This document shows positions 41,739-50,355 of a stretch of DNA of 64,000 nt, one piece after another. The position numbers and the translations under genes were made by a program. The notes beneath the pieces were generated by a model. The model was not told the DNA's origin, made no database searches, and was given only the letters and a program-made list of their open reading frames with translations. This DNA is from Actinomycetota bacterium (GTDB lineage: Bacteria > Actinomycetota > Thermoleophilia > Solirubrobacterales > Solirubrobacteraceae): assembly GCA_005888335.1 (NCBI GenBank), contig VAWY01000126.1:74649-138648 (forward strand). The letters are read 5' to 3'. The first letter of the stretch is position 1, and each line of letters opens with the position of its first letter.

Positions 41739-42881
41739 ATGCCACCGCTCATCACGCGCGACGAGGCGCTGCGCCTCGGGGAGATCGCCGTCCACGCCGA
41801 GATCGAGGCGCTTGTCGACCGCGCCTGGCGCGCCCGCGTCGAGCGCTTCGGCGACTCGACCGACATGTGCTCGCTCGTGAACGCCAAGTCCGGCGGCTGC
41901 GCCGAGGACTGCGGCTTCTGCGCGCAGTCGCGCTTCGCCGAGGCCGAGACGCCGATGCACGCGATGATGGAGCCCGAGCAGATCCTCGAGCACGCGCGGG
42001 CGGCCGAGGCGGCGGGCGCGCACCGCTTCTGCCTGGTCACGCAGGGCCAGGGGCTGTCGAAGCGCGACTTCGAGCGCGTGCTCGCCGGCGTGCGACTGGT
42101 CGCCGAGCACACCAACCTCAAGCGCTGCGCGTCGATCGGGCACATGAGCGTCGCGCGGGCGCAGGAGCTGGCCGACGCCGGCGTGCAGCGCGTGCACCAC
42201 AACGTCGAGACGGCCGAGTCCTACTACGACGAGGTCTCGACGACCGTGCGGTACGAGGGCCGCCTGCGGACGATCGCGGCGGTCAAGGAGGCCGGCCTGG
42301 AGACCTGCGTCGGCGGGATCCTCAACCTGGGCGAGACGCGCGAGCAGCGCGTCGAGATGGCCTTCGAGCTGGCCGAGATCAACCCGACCTCGGTGCCGAT
42401 CAACCTGCTCAACCCGCGCCCGGGGACGAAGTTCGGCGACCGCGAGTTCATCGACCCGTGGGAGGCCGTCAAGTGGGTGGCGATCTTCCGGCTGATCCTG
42501 CCCGACGCGCTGTTCCGCCTCTGCGGCGGGCGGGTCGAGAACCTCGGCGAGCTGCAGCCGCTGGCCGCCAAGGCCGGGCTCAACGGCGTGATGATGGGCA
42601 ACTTCCTCACGACGCTGGGGTCGACGCCGGAGGAGGACCGCGGCATGTTCGAGGAGCTCGGGCTCAACGTGGCGCGCCAGCCCGACAACGGCGCCAACCC
42701 GCGCCCGGACAACCGGTCGGGCTGGCTGGAGGGTGAGACGCCCGACGTCGTCGACGAGCTGCTCGCGGCCGAGACGACGCTCGACGTGCGGCTGTGGGAC
42801 CCGTCGACGCAGTTGCGCTTCCGCAAGAAGGACGCCGTGCCGCCGCGCCCGGACGGCGCCCCGAACCGCTCGCCGGCGTGA
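41739..42881 (+). CDS. bioB: Biotin synthase
   Basis: A 380-residue radical SAM enzyme that inserts sulfur into dethiobiotin. The 4Fe-4S motif is C54AEDC58GFC61AQS. The 2Fe-2S region and substrate elements are in YYDEVSTTVRYEGRLRT, ETCVGGILNLGETREQR and NLLNPRPGTKFGDREFIDPWEA. It is longer than E. coli BioB by about 30 residues at the C-terminus, a common actinobacterial feature. It is the first gene of bioB-bioF-bioD and overlaps bioF by four bases (GTGA). A perfect hairpin touches its ATG. Confidence 0.96.
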   Translation: MPPLITRDEALRLGEIAVHAEIEALVDRAWRARVERFGDSTDMCSLVNAKSGGCAEDCGFCAQSRFAEAETPMHAMMEPEQILEHARAAEAAGAHRFCLVTQGQGLSKRDFERVLAGVRLVAEHTNLKRCASIGHMSVARAQELADAGVQRVHHNVETAESYYDEVSTTVRYEGRLRTIAAVKEAGLETCVGGILNLGETREQRVEMAFELAEINPTSVPINLLNPRPGTKFGDREFIDPWEAVKWVAIFRLILPDALFRLCGGRVENLGELQPLAAKAGLNGVMMGNFLTTLGSTPEEDRGMFEELGLNVARQPDNGANPRPDNRSGWLEGETPDVVDELLAAETTLDVRLWDPSTQLRFRKKDAVPPRPDGAPNRSPA

Positions 42882-44116
42882 CCGCGGACCTCCAGGCGCG
42901 CCTCGACGAGCTGCGCGAGCTGGGGCTCTACCGGCGGACGCGGGTGGTCAGCGGGCCGCAGGGCCCGCGCGTCGTGCTCGACGGCCGCTCGGTGCTGCTG
43001 TTGTGCTCGAACAACTACCTCGGCCTGGCCGACCATCCGCGCGTGCGCGAGGCGGCAGCCGACGCGGCGATGCGCTGGGGCGCCGGAGCGGGCGCGTCGC
43101 GGCTGGTGAGCGGGACGATGACGATCCACCGGCGTCTCGAGGAGCGCCTGGCCGACTTCAAGGGCACCGAGGCGGCGGTGCTGTTCGGCTCGGGCTACCT
43201 GGCCAACCTGGGCGTCATCGGCGCGCTGGCGGGCGAGCGCGACGGCCTCGTGCTGAGCGACGAGCTCAACCACGCCTCGATCGTCGACGGCTGCCGGCTG
43301 GCCCGCGCGCAGACCGCGGTCTACCGCCACAACGACGTCGAGCACCTCGGCGCGCTCCTGCGCGCCGAGGCCGGGCGCCCGGCGGTGATCGTCACCGACT
43401 CCGTGTTCTCGATGGACGGCGACGTCGCCCCCCTCGCCGAGCTCGTCGACGCCGCGCGCGCGCACGGCGCCGCGCTGGTCGTCGACGAGGCGCACGGCTC
43501 GGGCTGCTGCGGCCCCGGTGGGCGCGGCGCTGTGGCCGAGGCGGGGCTCGAGGGGCAGGTCGACGTCGTCGTCGGAACGCTCGGCAAGGCGCTGGGGTCC
43601 TACGGCGCCTACGCGGCGTGCTCGGCGACGACTGCCCGCTGGCTCGTCAACCGCGCCCGCTCGCTGATCTTCTCGACCGCGGCGCCGCCGCCCGCGGTGG
43701 CCGCGGCGCTGGCCGCCCTCGACGTGCTCGAGGCCGAGCCCGAGCGCGTGCGCCGCCTGCGCGACAACGCCGACGCGCTGCGGACGGAGCTCGCGCGCGA
43801 GGGCTTCGACACCGCGGGCTCGACCACGCAGATCGTGCCGCTCGTCGTCGGCGAGGCGTCGACGGCGATGGCGATGTGCGAGGCGGCGCTCGAGCGCGGC
43901 GTCTTCGCGCAGGCCATCCGTCCGCCGACCGTCCCCGCCGGCACGTCGCGACTGCGCCTCGCGGTCATGGCGACGCACACCCGCGACGAGCTGCGCGCCG
44001 CCGCGGGCGCCCTGGGCCACGCGGCGCTGAAGGCGGGCTTCCGTCCGGCCGCCGGCCCGCCGGTCGCGGCGACGCTTCGCGTCGCTTGCGCGAACCGGCG
44101 GTTCGCGCGGGCGTGA
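42878..44116 (+). CDS. bioF: 8-amino-7-oxononanoate synthase
   Basis: A 412-residue PLP enzyme that condenses pimeloyl thioester with alanine. LLCSNNYLGLADHP, AGASRLVSGTMTIHRRLEE, VVDEAHGSGCCGPGGRG and the PLP lysine in VGTLGKALGSYGAY are all in place. The start is GTG 42878, overlapping the bioB stop. The last 16 residues (ATLRVACANRRFARA end) are encoded by a hairpin repeat that continues into bioD, so the C-terminus appears extended by an inserted repeat. Confidence 0.94.
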   Translation: MTADLQARLDELRELGLYRRTRVVSGPQGPRVVLDGRSVLLLCSNNYLGLADHPRVREAAADAAMRWGAGAGASRLVSGTMTIHRRLEERLADFKGTEAAVLFGSGYLANLGVIGALAGERDGLVLSDELNHASIVDGCRLARAQTAVYRHNDVEHLGALLRAEAGRPAVIVTDSVFSMDGDVAPLAELVDAARAHGAALVVDEAHGSGCCGPGGRGAVAEAGLEGQVDVVVGTLGKALGSYGAYAACSATTARWLVNRARSLIFSTAAPPPAVAAALAALDVLEAEPERVRRLRDNADALRTELAREGFDTAGSTTQIVPLVVGEASTAMAMCEAALERGVFAQAIRPPTVPAGTSRLRLAVMATHTRDELRAAAGALGHAALKAGFRPAAGPPVAATLRVACANRRFARA

Positions 44117-44158
44117 GCGGCGACACTTTGCGTCCCTTGCGCGAACCTTCGGTTCGCG
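44069..44158. repeat. Tandem double-hairpin repeat inside the bioF-bioD junction
   Basis: The units are like those at 39195, with different arms. GCGACGCTTCGCGTCGC (44069-44085) is followed by a hairpin with GCGCGAACC arms around GGC (44088-44108). A second unit begins with a decayed first hairpin (44120-44136) and ends with CGCGAACC arms around TTC (44140-44158). The repeat encodes the end of BioF and the first residues of BioD without breaking either frame. Confidence 0.8.
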
Positions 44159-45270
44159 AGACGCGCGAGACTGCGCGCCGCGGCCTCTTCGTCACCGGGA
44201 CCGACACGGGCGTCGGCAAGACCGTCCTCGCCGCCGCCATCGCGGCCGCCCTGCGCGCCCGTGGCGAGCGCGTCGCCGCGGCCAAGCCGGTGCTGACCGG
44301 GACCGACGAGCCACCCGACACCTGGCCGCACGACGACGAGCTGCTCGCCTCGGCGACGAGCCAGGCGCCCACCGAGGTCGCCCCCGTGCGCTTCGGGCCG
44401 CCCGTCTCGCCGCACCTGGCAGCCGAGCTGGCGGGCACGCGCCTCTCGGTCGCCGAGCTCGCCGCGCGCACCCTGGCCACAGGCGACGGCGACGCGACGC
44501 TCGTCGTCGAGGGCATCGGCGGCCTGCTCGTCCCGCTCGGCGCCGGCGCGTCGGTGCGCGACCTCGCGCGCGCCCTCGGGCTGGGCGTCGTCGTCGCAGC
44601 GCGGACCGGCCTCGGCACGATCAACCACACGCTGCTCACGCTCGAGGCCGCGCGCGCCGGCGGCCTCGACGTCCGCGCGGTCGTGCTGGGCCCGTGGCCG
44701 CGGGGGCCCTCGGCGCTCGAGCGCTCCAACGCCGCGACGATCGCCGAGCTCGGCCGCGTGGCGGTCGCGACGCTCGGCGAGGTCGCCTCCCCCGACCCGG
44801 ACGCGCTCGCCGCCGCGGCGCGCGACCTCCCGCTCGACGACTGGCTCGGCGCCGGTCGCACGGCGGCCCCGCCGCTCGACCATCTCGTCATCGCGGTCAG
44901 CGACTGGGAGCGCTCGAACGCCTTCTACCGCGAGGTGGTCGGCGTCGAGGTCCGGCGCGCGCCGGGCGACCCGCCGCGCTTCCGCTACCGCCTGGCCGGC
45001 GTGCAGCTCAACGTCCACGGGCCGGGGATGGACCCCCAGCCGGTCGCGCGGATCCCCGCCGCGCCCGGGATGGCCGACCTGTGCTTCGCCTGGCCCGGCC
45101 CGATCGAGGGCGCCGCCGCGCACCTGCGCCGCCACGGCGTCGCGGTCGAGGAGGGCCCGGTCCCCCGCTACGGGGCGCGCGGGCCGGCGCAGTCGGTCTA
45201 CTTCCGCGACCCCGACGGGTCGCTGCTCGAGTTCATGTCGTACGCCGCCGGCGGGGAGCCGGCGCCTTAG
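44113..45270 (+). CDS. bioD: Dethiobiotin synthetase fused to a glyoxalase/VOC domain
   Basis: A 385-residue fusion. Residues 20-245 are dethiobiotin synthetase, which closes the ureido ring using CO2 and ATP. The P-loop is VTGTDTGVGKTVLAAA, and VVEGIGGLLVPLG and GLGTINHTLLTLEAA follow. After a short linker (LGAGRTAAPP), residues 255-380 are a VOC/glyoxalase fold: LDHLVIAVSDWERSNAFYREVVG to VYFRDPDGSLLEFMSY. There is no stop and no start codon in the linker. The GTG at 44113 overlaps the bioF stop. Residues 2-18 come from a hairpin repeat. The VOC role is unknown. Confidence 0.88.
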   Translation: MSGDTLRPLREPSVRETRETARRGLFVTGTDTGVGKTVLAAAIAAALRARGERVAAAKPVLTGTDEPPDTWPHDDELLASATSQAPTEVAPVRFGPPVSPHLAAELAGTRLSVAELAARTLATGDGDATLVVEGIGGLLVPLGAGASVRDLARALGLGVVVAARTGLGTINHTLLTLEAARAGGLDVRAVVLGPWPRGPSALERSNAATIAELGRVAVATLGEVASPDPDALAAAARDLPLDDWLGAGRTAAPPLDHLVIAVSDWERSNAFYREVVGVEVRRAPGDPPRFRYRLAGVQLNVHGPGMDPQPVARIPAAPGMADLCFAWPGPIEGAAAHLRRHGVAVEEGPVPRYGARGPAQSVYFRDPDGSLLEFMSYAAGGEPAP

Positions 45271-46787
45271 CTCCCGCCCGCCGCGGCGACGCGCACGATC
45301 TCGGCATCGACCAGCCACTCGACCGGCGCGACGTCGTCGGTGTAGACGCGTCCGCCGGGCAGCCGCGGCGCCAGGCGCTGCGCCGTGCGCGCCGCGACGG
45401 ATCGCAGCGCCGGCGGCAGGTCGGCGACGCGAGCCGCCAGCCGCGCGCCGGACGCGGGCGCGCCGGCGGCGAGCAGCTGGGTGTTGGTGCGCTCGCTCGG
45501 GTCGCGCAGGACGGTCGGGAAAACCGCGCCGAGCGTCGCGCCCACCACGCGCTCGAGGTCGTCGGCGTCTTTCGGATGGCCGACGTTGACGACGACCGCG
45601 CCTGCCGGGCGCAGCCTCGCGCGCGCCAGCGCGAAGAACTCACGCGTCGCGAGGTAGAACGGGATGTAGGGCTGGCGGTAGGCGTCGACGACGATCACGT
45701 CGTAGCGTCGGCGCGTCGCGCGCAGGTACGGGCGGGCGTCGGCGGTGACCGCGCGCAGGTGCGGCGCACGCAGGTCGAAGTAGCGCCGGCCGATCGCGGT
45801 CAGGTCGCCGTCGAGCTCGACGGCGTCGATCCGCGTGCGCGGGAAGTAGTGGCCGTAGGCGCGCGCCATCGTCCCGGCCGCGCTGCCGAGGATGGCGATC
45901 CGCGCCGGCGGCGCGCGGCGGCCGGTCGCCCACGGGAGCACCAGCGCCTCGTCCCAGTAGTCACCCGTCAGGTAGCCCCGGCCGGCGCGCATCAGCGAGT
46001 GGCGCGCCTGGCCCTCGTTGAGCTCGAGCCAGCGATCGCCCTGGCGGTCCTGGACGACGCGCGCGTAGCCGTACTCGGTCTCGGTCTCGTGCAGCAGCCG
46101 GTCGCCGCCCGTCGTCGCCTTGACCGCGCCTTCCGGGAGCGCGAGCAGCACGGCGACGGCGAGCGGCGCGGCGAGGGCCCGGCGCGCCAGGCCGACCGCG
46201 GACACCGCGGCCAGCGCGAGCGCGAACACGAGGAACGTCCGCCGCGTCCCGACGAACGGCACGAGCACGAGCGCGGCCAGGAACACGCCGGCGAGCGAGC
46301 CGAGCGTCGAGATCGCGTAGAGGCGACCGGTCACGCGGCCGGCCTCCGCGACGCTTGCCACGCTGAGCCGCACCGCGTAGGGCGCGACCGCGCCGAGCAG
46401 CAGGACCGGTGCGGCGACGAGCACGAGCACGCCGATGAGCGAGCCGACGAACGCGCCCGCCTCGACGGCGTCGAGCGCGTCGACCGCGCGGCCGAGGAAG
46501 GGCCCGGCCACGAACGGGACGGCGGCGAGCAGCGCGGCGGCCCCGAGCACGAGCCGGCACAGCCCGCGCAGGGTCGGATCGCGGTCGGCCAGGCGCCCGC
46601 CGACCCAGTAGCCCGCCGACAGCGCGACCAGCACGGTGGCGATCGTGTTGGCCCACACGATCGTCGAGGCGCCGAAGTACGGCGCGAGCAGCCGGGCCGC
46701 GGCGATCTCGGCGCCCAGCGACGCCGCGCCCACCACCGCGGCGACGAGCTGGATCCGACCGCGGGGCGCTCTAGGTTCCACCGGCAT
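45267..46787 (-). CDS. Membrane-bound spermidine synthase-like protein
   Basis: A 506-residue protein. The first ~210 residues form about seven membrane segments (IQLVAAVVGAASLGAEIAAARLL, VLVLVAAPVLLLGAVAPYAVR, VFLAALVLVPFVG). The C half is a spermidine synthase-like Rossmann methyltransferase fold, with RIAILGSAAGTMARAYGHYFP, IDAVELDGD, RRYDVIVVDAYRQPYIPFYLATREFF and AVVVNVGHP. Such fused proteins are common in actinobacteria; few have a known substrate, and polyamine synthesis should not be assumed. The ATG shares two bases with the divergent bioA ATG (CATG), leaving no room for a leader. Confidence 0.82.
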   Translation of the reverse strand: MPVEPRAPRGRIQLVAAVVGAASLGAEIAAARLLAPYFGASTIVWANTIATVLVALSAGYWVGGRLADRDPTLRGLCRLVLGAAALLAAVPFVAGPFLGRAVDALDAVEAGAFVGSLIGVLVLVAAPVLLLGAVAPYAVRLSVASVAEAGRVTGRLYAISTLGSLAGVFLAALVLVPFVGTRRTFLVFALALAAVSAVGLARRALAAPLAVAVLLALPEGAVKATTGGDRLLHETETEYGYARVVQDRQGDRWLELNEGQARHSLMRAGRGYLTGDYWDEALVLPWATGRRAPPARIAILGSAAGTMARAYGHYFPRTRIDAVELDGDLTAIGRRYFDLRAPHLRAVTADARPYLRATRRRYDVIVVDAYRQPYIPFYLATREFFALARARLRPAGAVVVNVGHPKDADDLERVVGATLGAVFPTVLRDPSERTNTQLLAAGAPASGARLAARVADLPPALRSVAARTAQRLAPRLPGGRVYTDDVAPVEWLVDAEIVRVAAAGGS

Positions 46788-48090
46788 GGACACCCGACAG
46801 CTTGCCGCACTCGACCGCCGCGTCCTGTGGCATCCGTTCACCCAGCAGCAGGGCTGGACCGACGACGAGGACATCGTGCTCATCGAGCGCGCGGAGGGCT
46901 GTCGCCTCTACGACACCGAAGGCAACGAGTACCTCGACGGCGTCTCGTCGCTGTGGTGCAACGTCCACGGTCACCGCCACCCGGAGCTCGACGCGGCGAT
47001 CCGCCGCCAGCTCTCGCGCGTCGCCCACACGACGATGCTCGGGCTCTCGCATCCGCCGGCCGTCGAGCTCGCGGCGCGACTCGTCGACCTCGCGCCCGCC
47101 GGGCTGAGCCGCGTCTTCTACTCCGACAACGGCTCGACGGCGTGCGAGGTCGCCCTGAAGATGGCCTACCAGTGGTGGGCCTAGCGGGGCGAGCGCGGGC
47201 GCACGCGCTTCGTCTGCCTGGAGATGAGCTACCACGGCGACACGCTGGGCTCGGTGTCCGTGGGCGGCATCCCGCTCTTCCACGAGCTCTACCGGCCGCT
47301 GCTCTTCGAGGCGGTCGCGGTGCCGGCGGGCGACGCCGGCGCACTCGAGGCCGCGCTCGACGACACCGTGGCCGCCGTCATCGTCGAGCCGCTCGTCCAG
47401 GGCGCCGCGGGGATGCTCGTGCACCCGCCCGGCTGGCTGCGCACGGTGCGCTCGCTGACCCGCGAGCGCGGCATCCCGCTCATCGCCGACGAGGTGGCCA
47501 CCGGGTTCGGCCGCACAGGGACGATGTTCGCGTGCGAGCAGGAGGGCGTCGAGCCCGACCTCCTCTGCCTGGCCAAAGGCCTGACCGGCGGCTACCTGCC
47601 GCTCGCCGCGACGCTCACCACCGAGGCGATCTACGAGGGGTTCCTCGGCGCGTTCGCCGAGTTCCGCACCTTCTTCCACGGCCATACCTACACCGGCAAC
47701 CCGCTCGCGTGCGCCGCCGCGCTCGCCAACCTCGACATCTTCGCGCGGGAGCGCACCCTCGAGCGGGCGCAGCCGAAGGTCGCCCTGCTCGCGGCGGCCC
47801 TCGACGAGCACGTCGCGCCGCTCGCCGCCGTCCGCGAGGTCCGGCGCTGCGGCCTCATGGTGGGCATCGAGCTCGCCGGCTTCCCGCTCGAGGCGCGCAT
47901 GGGCCACCAGGTCGCGCTTGCCGCGCGCCGGCGCGGCGCAATCATCCGCCCGCTCGGCGACGTGGTCGTCCTCATGCCGCCGCTGGCCATGAGCGAGACC
48001 GAGCTGCTCGCGCTGGTCCGGGCGACCGCCGGCGCGATCGCCGACGCGACCGGCCCCCTAGCGTCCGAGCAGCCCGCGCGGGCCGCCTAG
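46786..48090 (+). pseudogene. bioA: Adenosylmethionine-8-amino-7-oxononanoate aminotransferase, interrupted by an amber codon
   Basis: The reading frame covers a full BioA of 434 codons, but codon 133 is TAG (47182-47184). Before it: VLWHPFTQQQGW, GSTACEVALKMAYQWWA. After it, in the same frame: RGERGRTRFVCLEMSYHGDTLG, IADEVATGFGRTGTMFACE, the PLP lysine in CLAKGLTGGYLPLAAT and HGHTYTGNPLACAAALANL. Family members usually have Gln there, so CAG to TAG by one C-to-T change is likely. All other codons are normal, so the change is recent, an assembly error, or a suppressed stop. BioA is needed between BioF and BioD. Confidence 0.85.
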
Positions 48091-48498
48091 CGCGCGGCCG
48101 CGCCGCCGCGCGCGCAGAGCCCGCACGCCGGCGATCGTCGTCACCACCGTGGCGATCGCCGTCGCGCCGCCCTTGAGCATGCGCACGGGCGCCTCCGGGT
48201 CCGGGATCGTCTCGAAGCGCGCCCCCTCCGGGCCGGCGTCGATGAACCCCAGCGGGGTCGCATCGAGCCAGCCCCCGCCGCCCCCTCCCCCGCCGCTCTG
48301 CTGCTGCTCGTCGCGGCCCGATCCGAAGCCGCCGCCGCCCGCGGTACGCACCCGCGCGACGGGGATGACGGCGCGCTCGCCGACCTGGACCGGGTCGCCG
48401 TAGCACAGGCGCGCGCCGCCGAGCTGGGCGATGAGCTCGCGCACGCGGAGCAGCCGGGCGCTCCCGGGGTCGAGGTCCTTCGCGGCTTTCTTGGTCAT
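48058..48498 (-). CDS. GerW/YtfJ family protein
   Basis: A 146-residue protein resembling Bacillus GerW (YtfJ), which is needed for spore germination, and homologues in many non-sporing actinobacteria. The family core is [31 protein letters not shown] run of glycines and a hydrophobic stretch ([19 protein letters not shown]) follow, and the tail is arginine-rich. The hydrophobic stretch may anchor it to a membrane. The ATG overlaps the rubredoxin stop (ATGA). The last 33 bases overlap the convergent bioA end. Confidence 0.8.
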   Translation of the reverse strand: MTKKAAKDLDPGSARLLRVRELIAQLGGARLCYGDPVQVGERAVIPVARVRTAGGGGFGSGRDEQQQSGGGGGGGGWLDATPLGFIDAGPEGARFETIPDPEAPVRMLKGGATAIATVVTTIAGVRALRARRRGRALGGPRGLLGR

Positions 48499-48677
48499 TC
48501 GTCGTACGGGGAGAAGTCGCGCTTGCGGGCGCCGCACACGGGACAGAACCAGCTGTCCGGGATGTCGTCGAAGTTCGTGCCCGGCGGGATGCCGCCGTCG
48601 GGGTCGCCGTCGGCCGGGTCGTAGATGAACCCGCACGACTCGCAGATCCAGCGCTGCGCGGTCTTGGTCTCGCTCAT
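48495..48677 (-). CDS. Rubredoxin
   Basis: A 60-residue iron protein with one Fe on four cysteines: CESCG near the start and CPVCGA near the end. Family residues between them ([27 protein letters not shown]) are intact. It carries single electrons, for example to alkane hydroxylase or oxygen-detoxifying enzymes. No such partner is next to it. It is coupled to the GerW-like gene. The ATG at 48677 gives the standard length. Confidence 0.95.
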   Translation of the reverse strand: MSETKTAQRWICESCGFIYDPADGDPDGGIPPGTNFDDIPDSWFCPVCGARKRDFSPYDE

Positions 48678-48696
48678 GGGCGATAGCTTGCCGCAG

Positions 48697-49326
48697 ATGC
48701 AGGTGGACCGCCCGGGTCCCGGGGAGGAGCTCAACACCGAGGGCGCGCCGGCGACGCCGCGCCCGGCCGCTTCGGTGATCCTCCTGCGCGGCGGCGCCGA
48801 GGCGCTCGAGGTCCTGCTCGTCCGCCGCACGCCTCGCGCGCGCTTCATGGGCGGCGTGTGGGTCTTCCCCGGCGGCGCCGTCGACCCGGGCGAGGACGAG
48901 TGCGACGCCGCGCTTCGCGAGTTGCTCGAGGAGGCCGCGGTCACCGTCGAAGATCCCGGCTCGCTCGTCCGCTTCTCGCGCTGGATCACGCCCGCCGAGG
49001 TCAAGATCCGCTTCGACACGCACTTCTTTTTGGCGCCGCTGCCCGCGGGCGCGGAGCCCGCGATCGACGGAGAGGAGATCGTCGACCTCGGCTGGTTCGC
49101 GCCGGGCGCCGCGCTCGCGGCCTACTCGAAGGGCGAGCTGCCGCTCGTCTTCCCGACCATCAAGCACCTCGAGCAGCTCGTGCTGTTCGCGTCGGCCGAC
49201 GAGGTTCTGACCTACGCCCGCGGGCGCGAGGTGCGTCCGGTGGAGCCGCGGGTCGTCATGAGCGGCGAGACGGCGCGAGTCGTGCTTCCGGGGGAACCCG
49301 GATACGAGAACCGATCCGAGGGGTAA
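48697..49326 (+). CDS. NUDIX hydrolase
   Basis: A 209-residue hydrolase. The Nudix box is [24 protein letters not shown], following VWVFPG. The N-terminal strand [21 protein letters not shown] and the C-terminal domain with [14 protein letters not shown] and [15 protein letters not shown] resemble the NUDT7/8/19-like CoA or acyl-CoA diphosphatases of actinobacteria, which would suit the acyl-CoA setting. The ATG at 48697 is chosen since a longer reading runs into the divergent rubredoxin gene. Confidence 0.85.
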   Translation: MQVDRPGPGEELNTEGAPATPRPAASVILLRGGAEALEVLLVRRTPRARFMGGVWVFPGGAVDPGEDECDAALRELLEEAAVTVEDPGSLVRFSRWITPAEVKIRFDTHFFLAPLPAGAEPAIDGEEIVDLGWFAPGAALAAYSKGELPLVFPTIKHLEQLVLFASADEVLTYARGREVRPVEPRVVMSGETARVVLPGEPGYENRSEG

Positions 49327-49425
49327 AGTGGTTGCAGCCGTCGCGCTTCCGTAGCGGAGCGGGCGGCCGTCTTTGACGCGGCGGACTTCGCGCTCTCGGA
49401 GGGGGGCGCGCAGGACCGAACGTTC

Positions 49426-50187
49426 TTGCTCGTCCGGAGTCGCCCGCTGTCTCTCTACGCACAACCCGATCCCGCTCCGGTCCCGCTGCTGGACCTCGAC
49501 CCCGATCTCGGGGCGAATGTGCCTGTGGAGCAGCTCCCTGCCGTCCGCCGGGCGCTGCGCGTCCCGGTCACCACGATCACGCGCAGCCACCGCCAGCTCG
49601 GCCTGCTCGTCGGGACCGGCGGGTTCGTCCTGCTCGACGGCCTGGTGATCTGCCGGCTGGCGCTCGCCGGCTCGGTCGGGCTCGAGCCGCTCGGGCCCGG
49701 CGACATCGTCCTGCCGGCGACGTCCGAGCTCGACGGCGGCCCGCTGCCCGTCGAGCAGAGCTGGACGACGGCGGGGACGGTCCGGCTGGCCATCCTGCCC
49801 GAGGCGCTGCCGAGACTGCTCGTCCGACTCCCCGGGCTCGCTGCGGCGGTCATGGAGCGCCAGCAGCGCCGGGCCGAGCGCGCGCGGGTGCTGCAGGCGA
49901 TCGCCACGGTGACGCGGGTCGACGTCCGGATCCTCGCGCTGCTCTGGCACCTCGCCGGACGCTGGGGCAAGGTCACGCGCGAGGGCATCCTGCTGCGCCT
50001 GCCGCTCACCCACCGCGTGCTCGCCGAGCTGATCGGCGCGCGGCGGCCGACCGTGACCACCGCCCTCGGCCAGCTCGAGGCGCGTGGCGCGCTGAGCCGC
50101 CGGCCGCGCGACGAATGGCTCCTGCTCGGCGCGCCGCCGGCCGCCCACGACGACGCCGACGACGCCGGCGTGCTCGCCCTGCCTTGA
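49426..50187 (+). CDS. Crp/Fnr-like transcriptional regulator
   Basis: A 253-residue protein of a Crp-like group common in Solirubrobacterales. The N part has a diverged cyclic-nucleotide-fold barrel (GLLVGTGGFVLLDGLVICRLALAG, LGPGDIVLPA). A dimer helix follows (VMERQQRRAERARVLQAIAT). The C-terminal winged helix is LPLTHRVLAELIGARRPTVT, then TALGQLEARGALSRR. The cAMP phosphate-binding signature is not recognisable, so the ligand is unknown. The start is probably TTG 49426; no ATG or GTG is nearby. The stop lies one base before the palindromic element. Confidence 0.8.
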   Translation: MLVRSRPLSLYAQPDPAPVPLLDLDPDLGANVPVEQLPAVRRALRVPVTTITRSHRQLGLLVGTGGFVLLDGLVICRLALAGSVGLEPLGPGDIVLPATSELDGGPLPVEQSWTTAGTVRLAILPEALPRLLVRLPGLAAAVMERQQRRAERARVLQAIATVTRVDVRILALLWHLAGRWGKVTREGILLRLPLTHRVLAELIGARRPTVTTALGQLEARGALSRRPRDEWLLLGAPPAAHDDADDAGVLALP

Positions 50188-50355
50188 CTAGTACCGGCAT
50201 TCGCAATTACGCACGGTTCCGGGCGCCGCCGATCACCGCCTGACGCCACCCGACGACCGGATCATGTGCCTCGGCACACTTCCGGTCGCCGTGCGGCGTC
50301 AGCCGGCGCCGGCGACACCCGGACGACCGCACGTACTTACGAACACCGGTACTAG
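50188..50355. repeat. 168-bp palindromic, MITE-like element
   Basis: Terminal inverted repeats of 24 bases lie at 50188-50211 and 50332-50355 (both read inward from CTAGTACCGG). The inverted match continues through the interior: CTGACGCC with GGCGTCAG, CGACCGGA with TCCGGTCG, and TGTGCC with GGCACA around a TC centre at 50271-50272. The whole element could therefore fold into one long hairpin. It has no coding capacity. The same terminal sequence is at 33367. Its right end carries the possible GTG start of the epimerase gene. Confidence 0.85.

Noticed and set aside
47182..47184. Amber codon in bioA read as pyrrolysine
   Set aside because: No Pyl genes are visible, the residue is a surface Gln in the family, and pyrrolysine is confined to methylamine methyltransferases and a few relatives. 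A point mutation or sequence error is simpler.
48058..50148. 696-codon minus-strand frame
   Set aside because: Only the final GerW-like portion has family features. The rest is antisense to the NUDIX and Crp-like genes.
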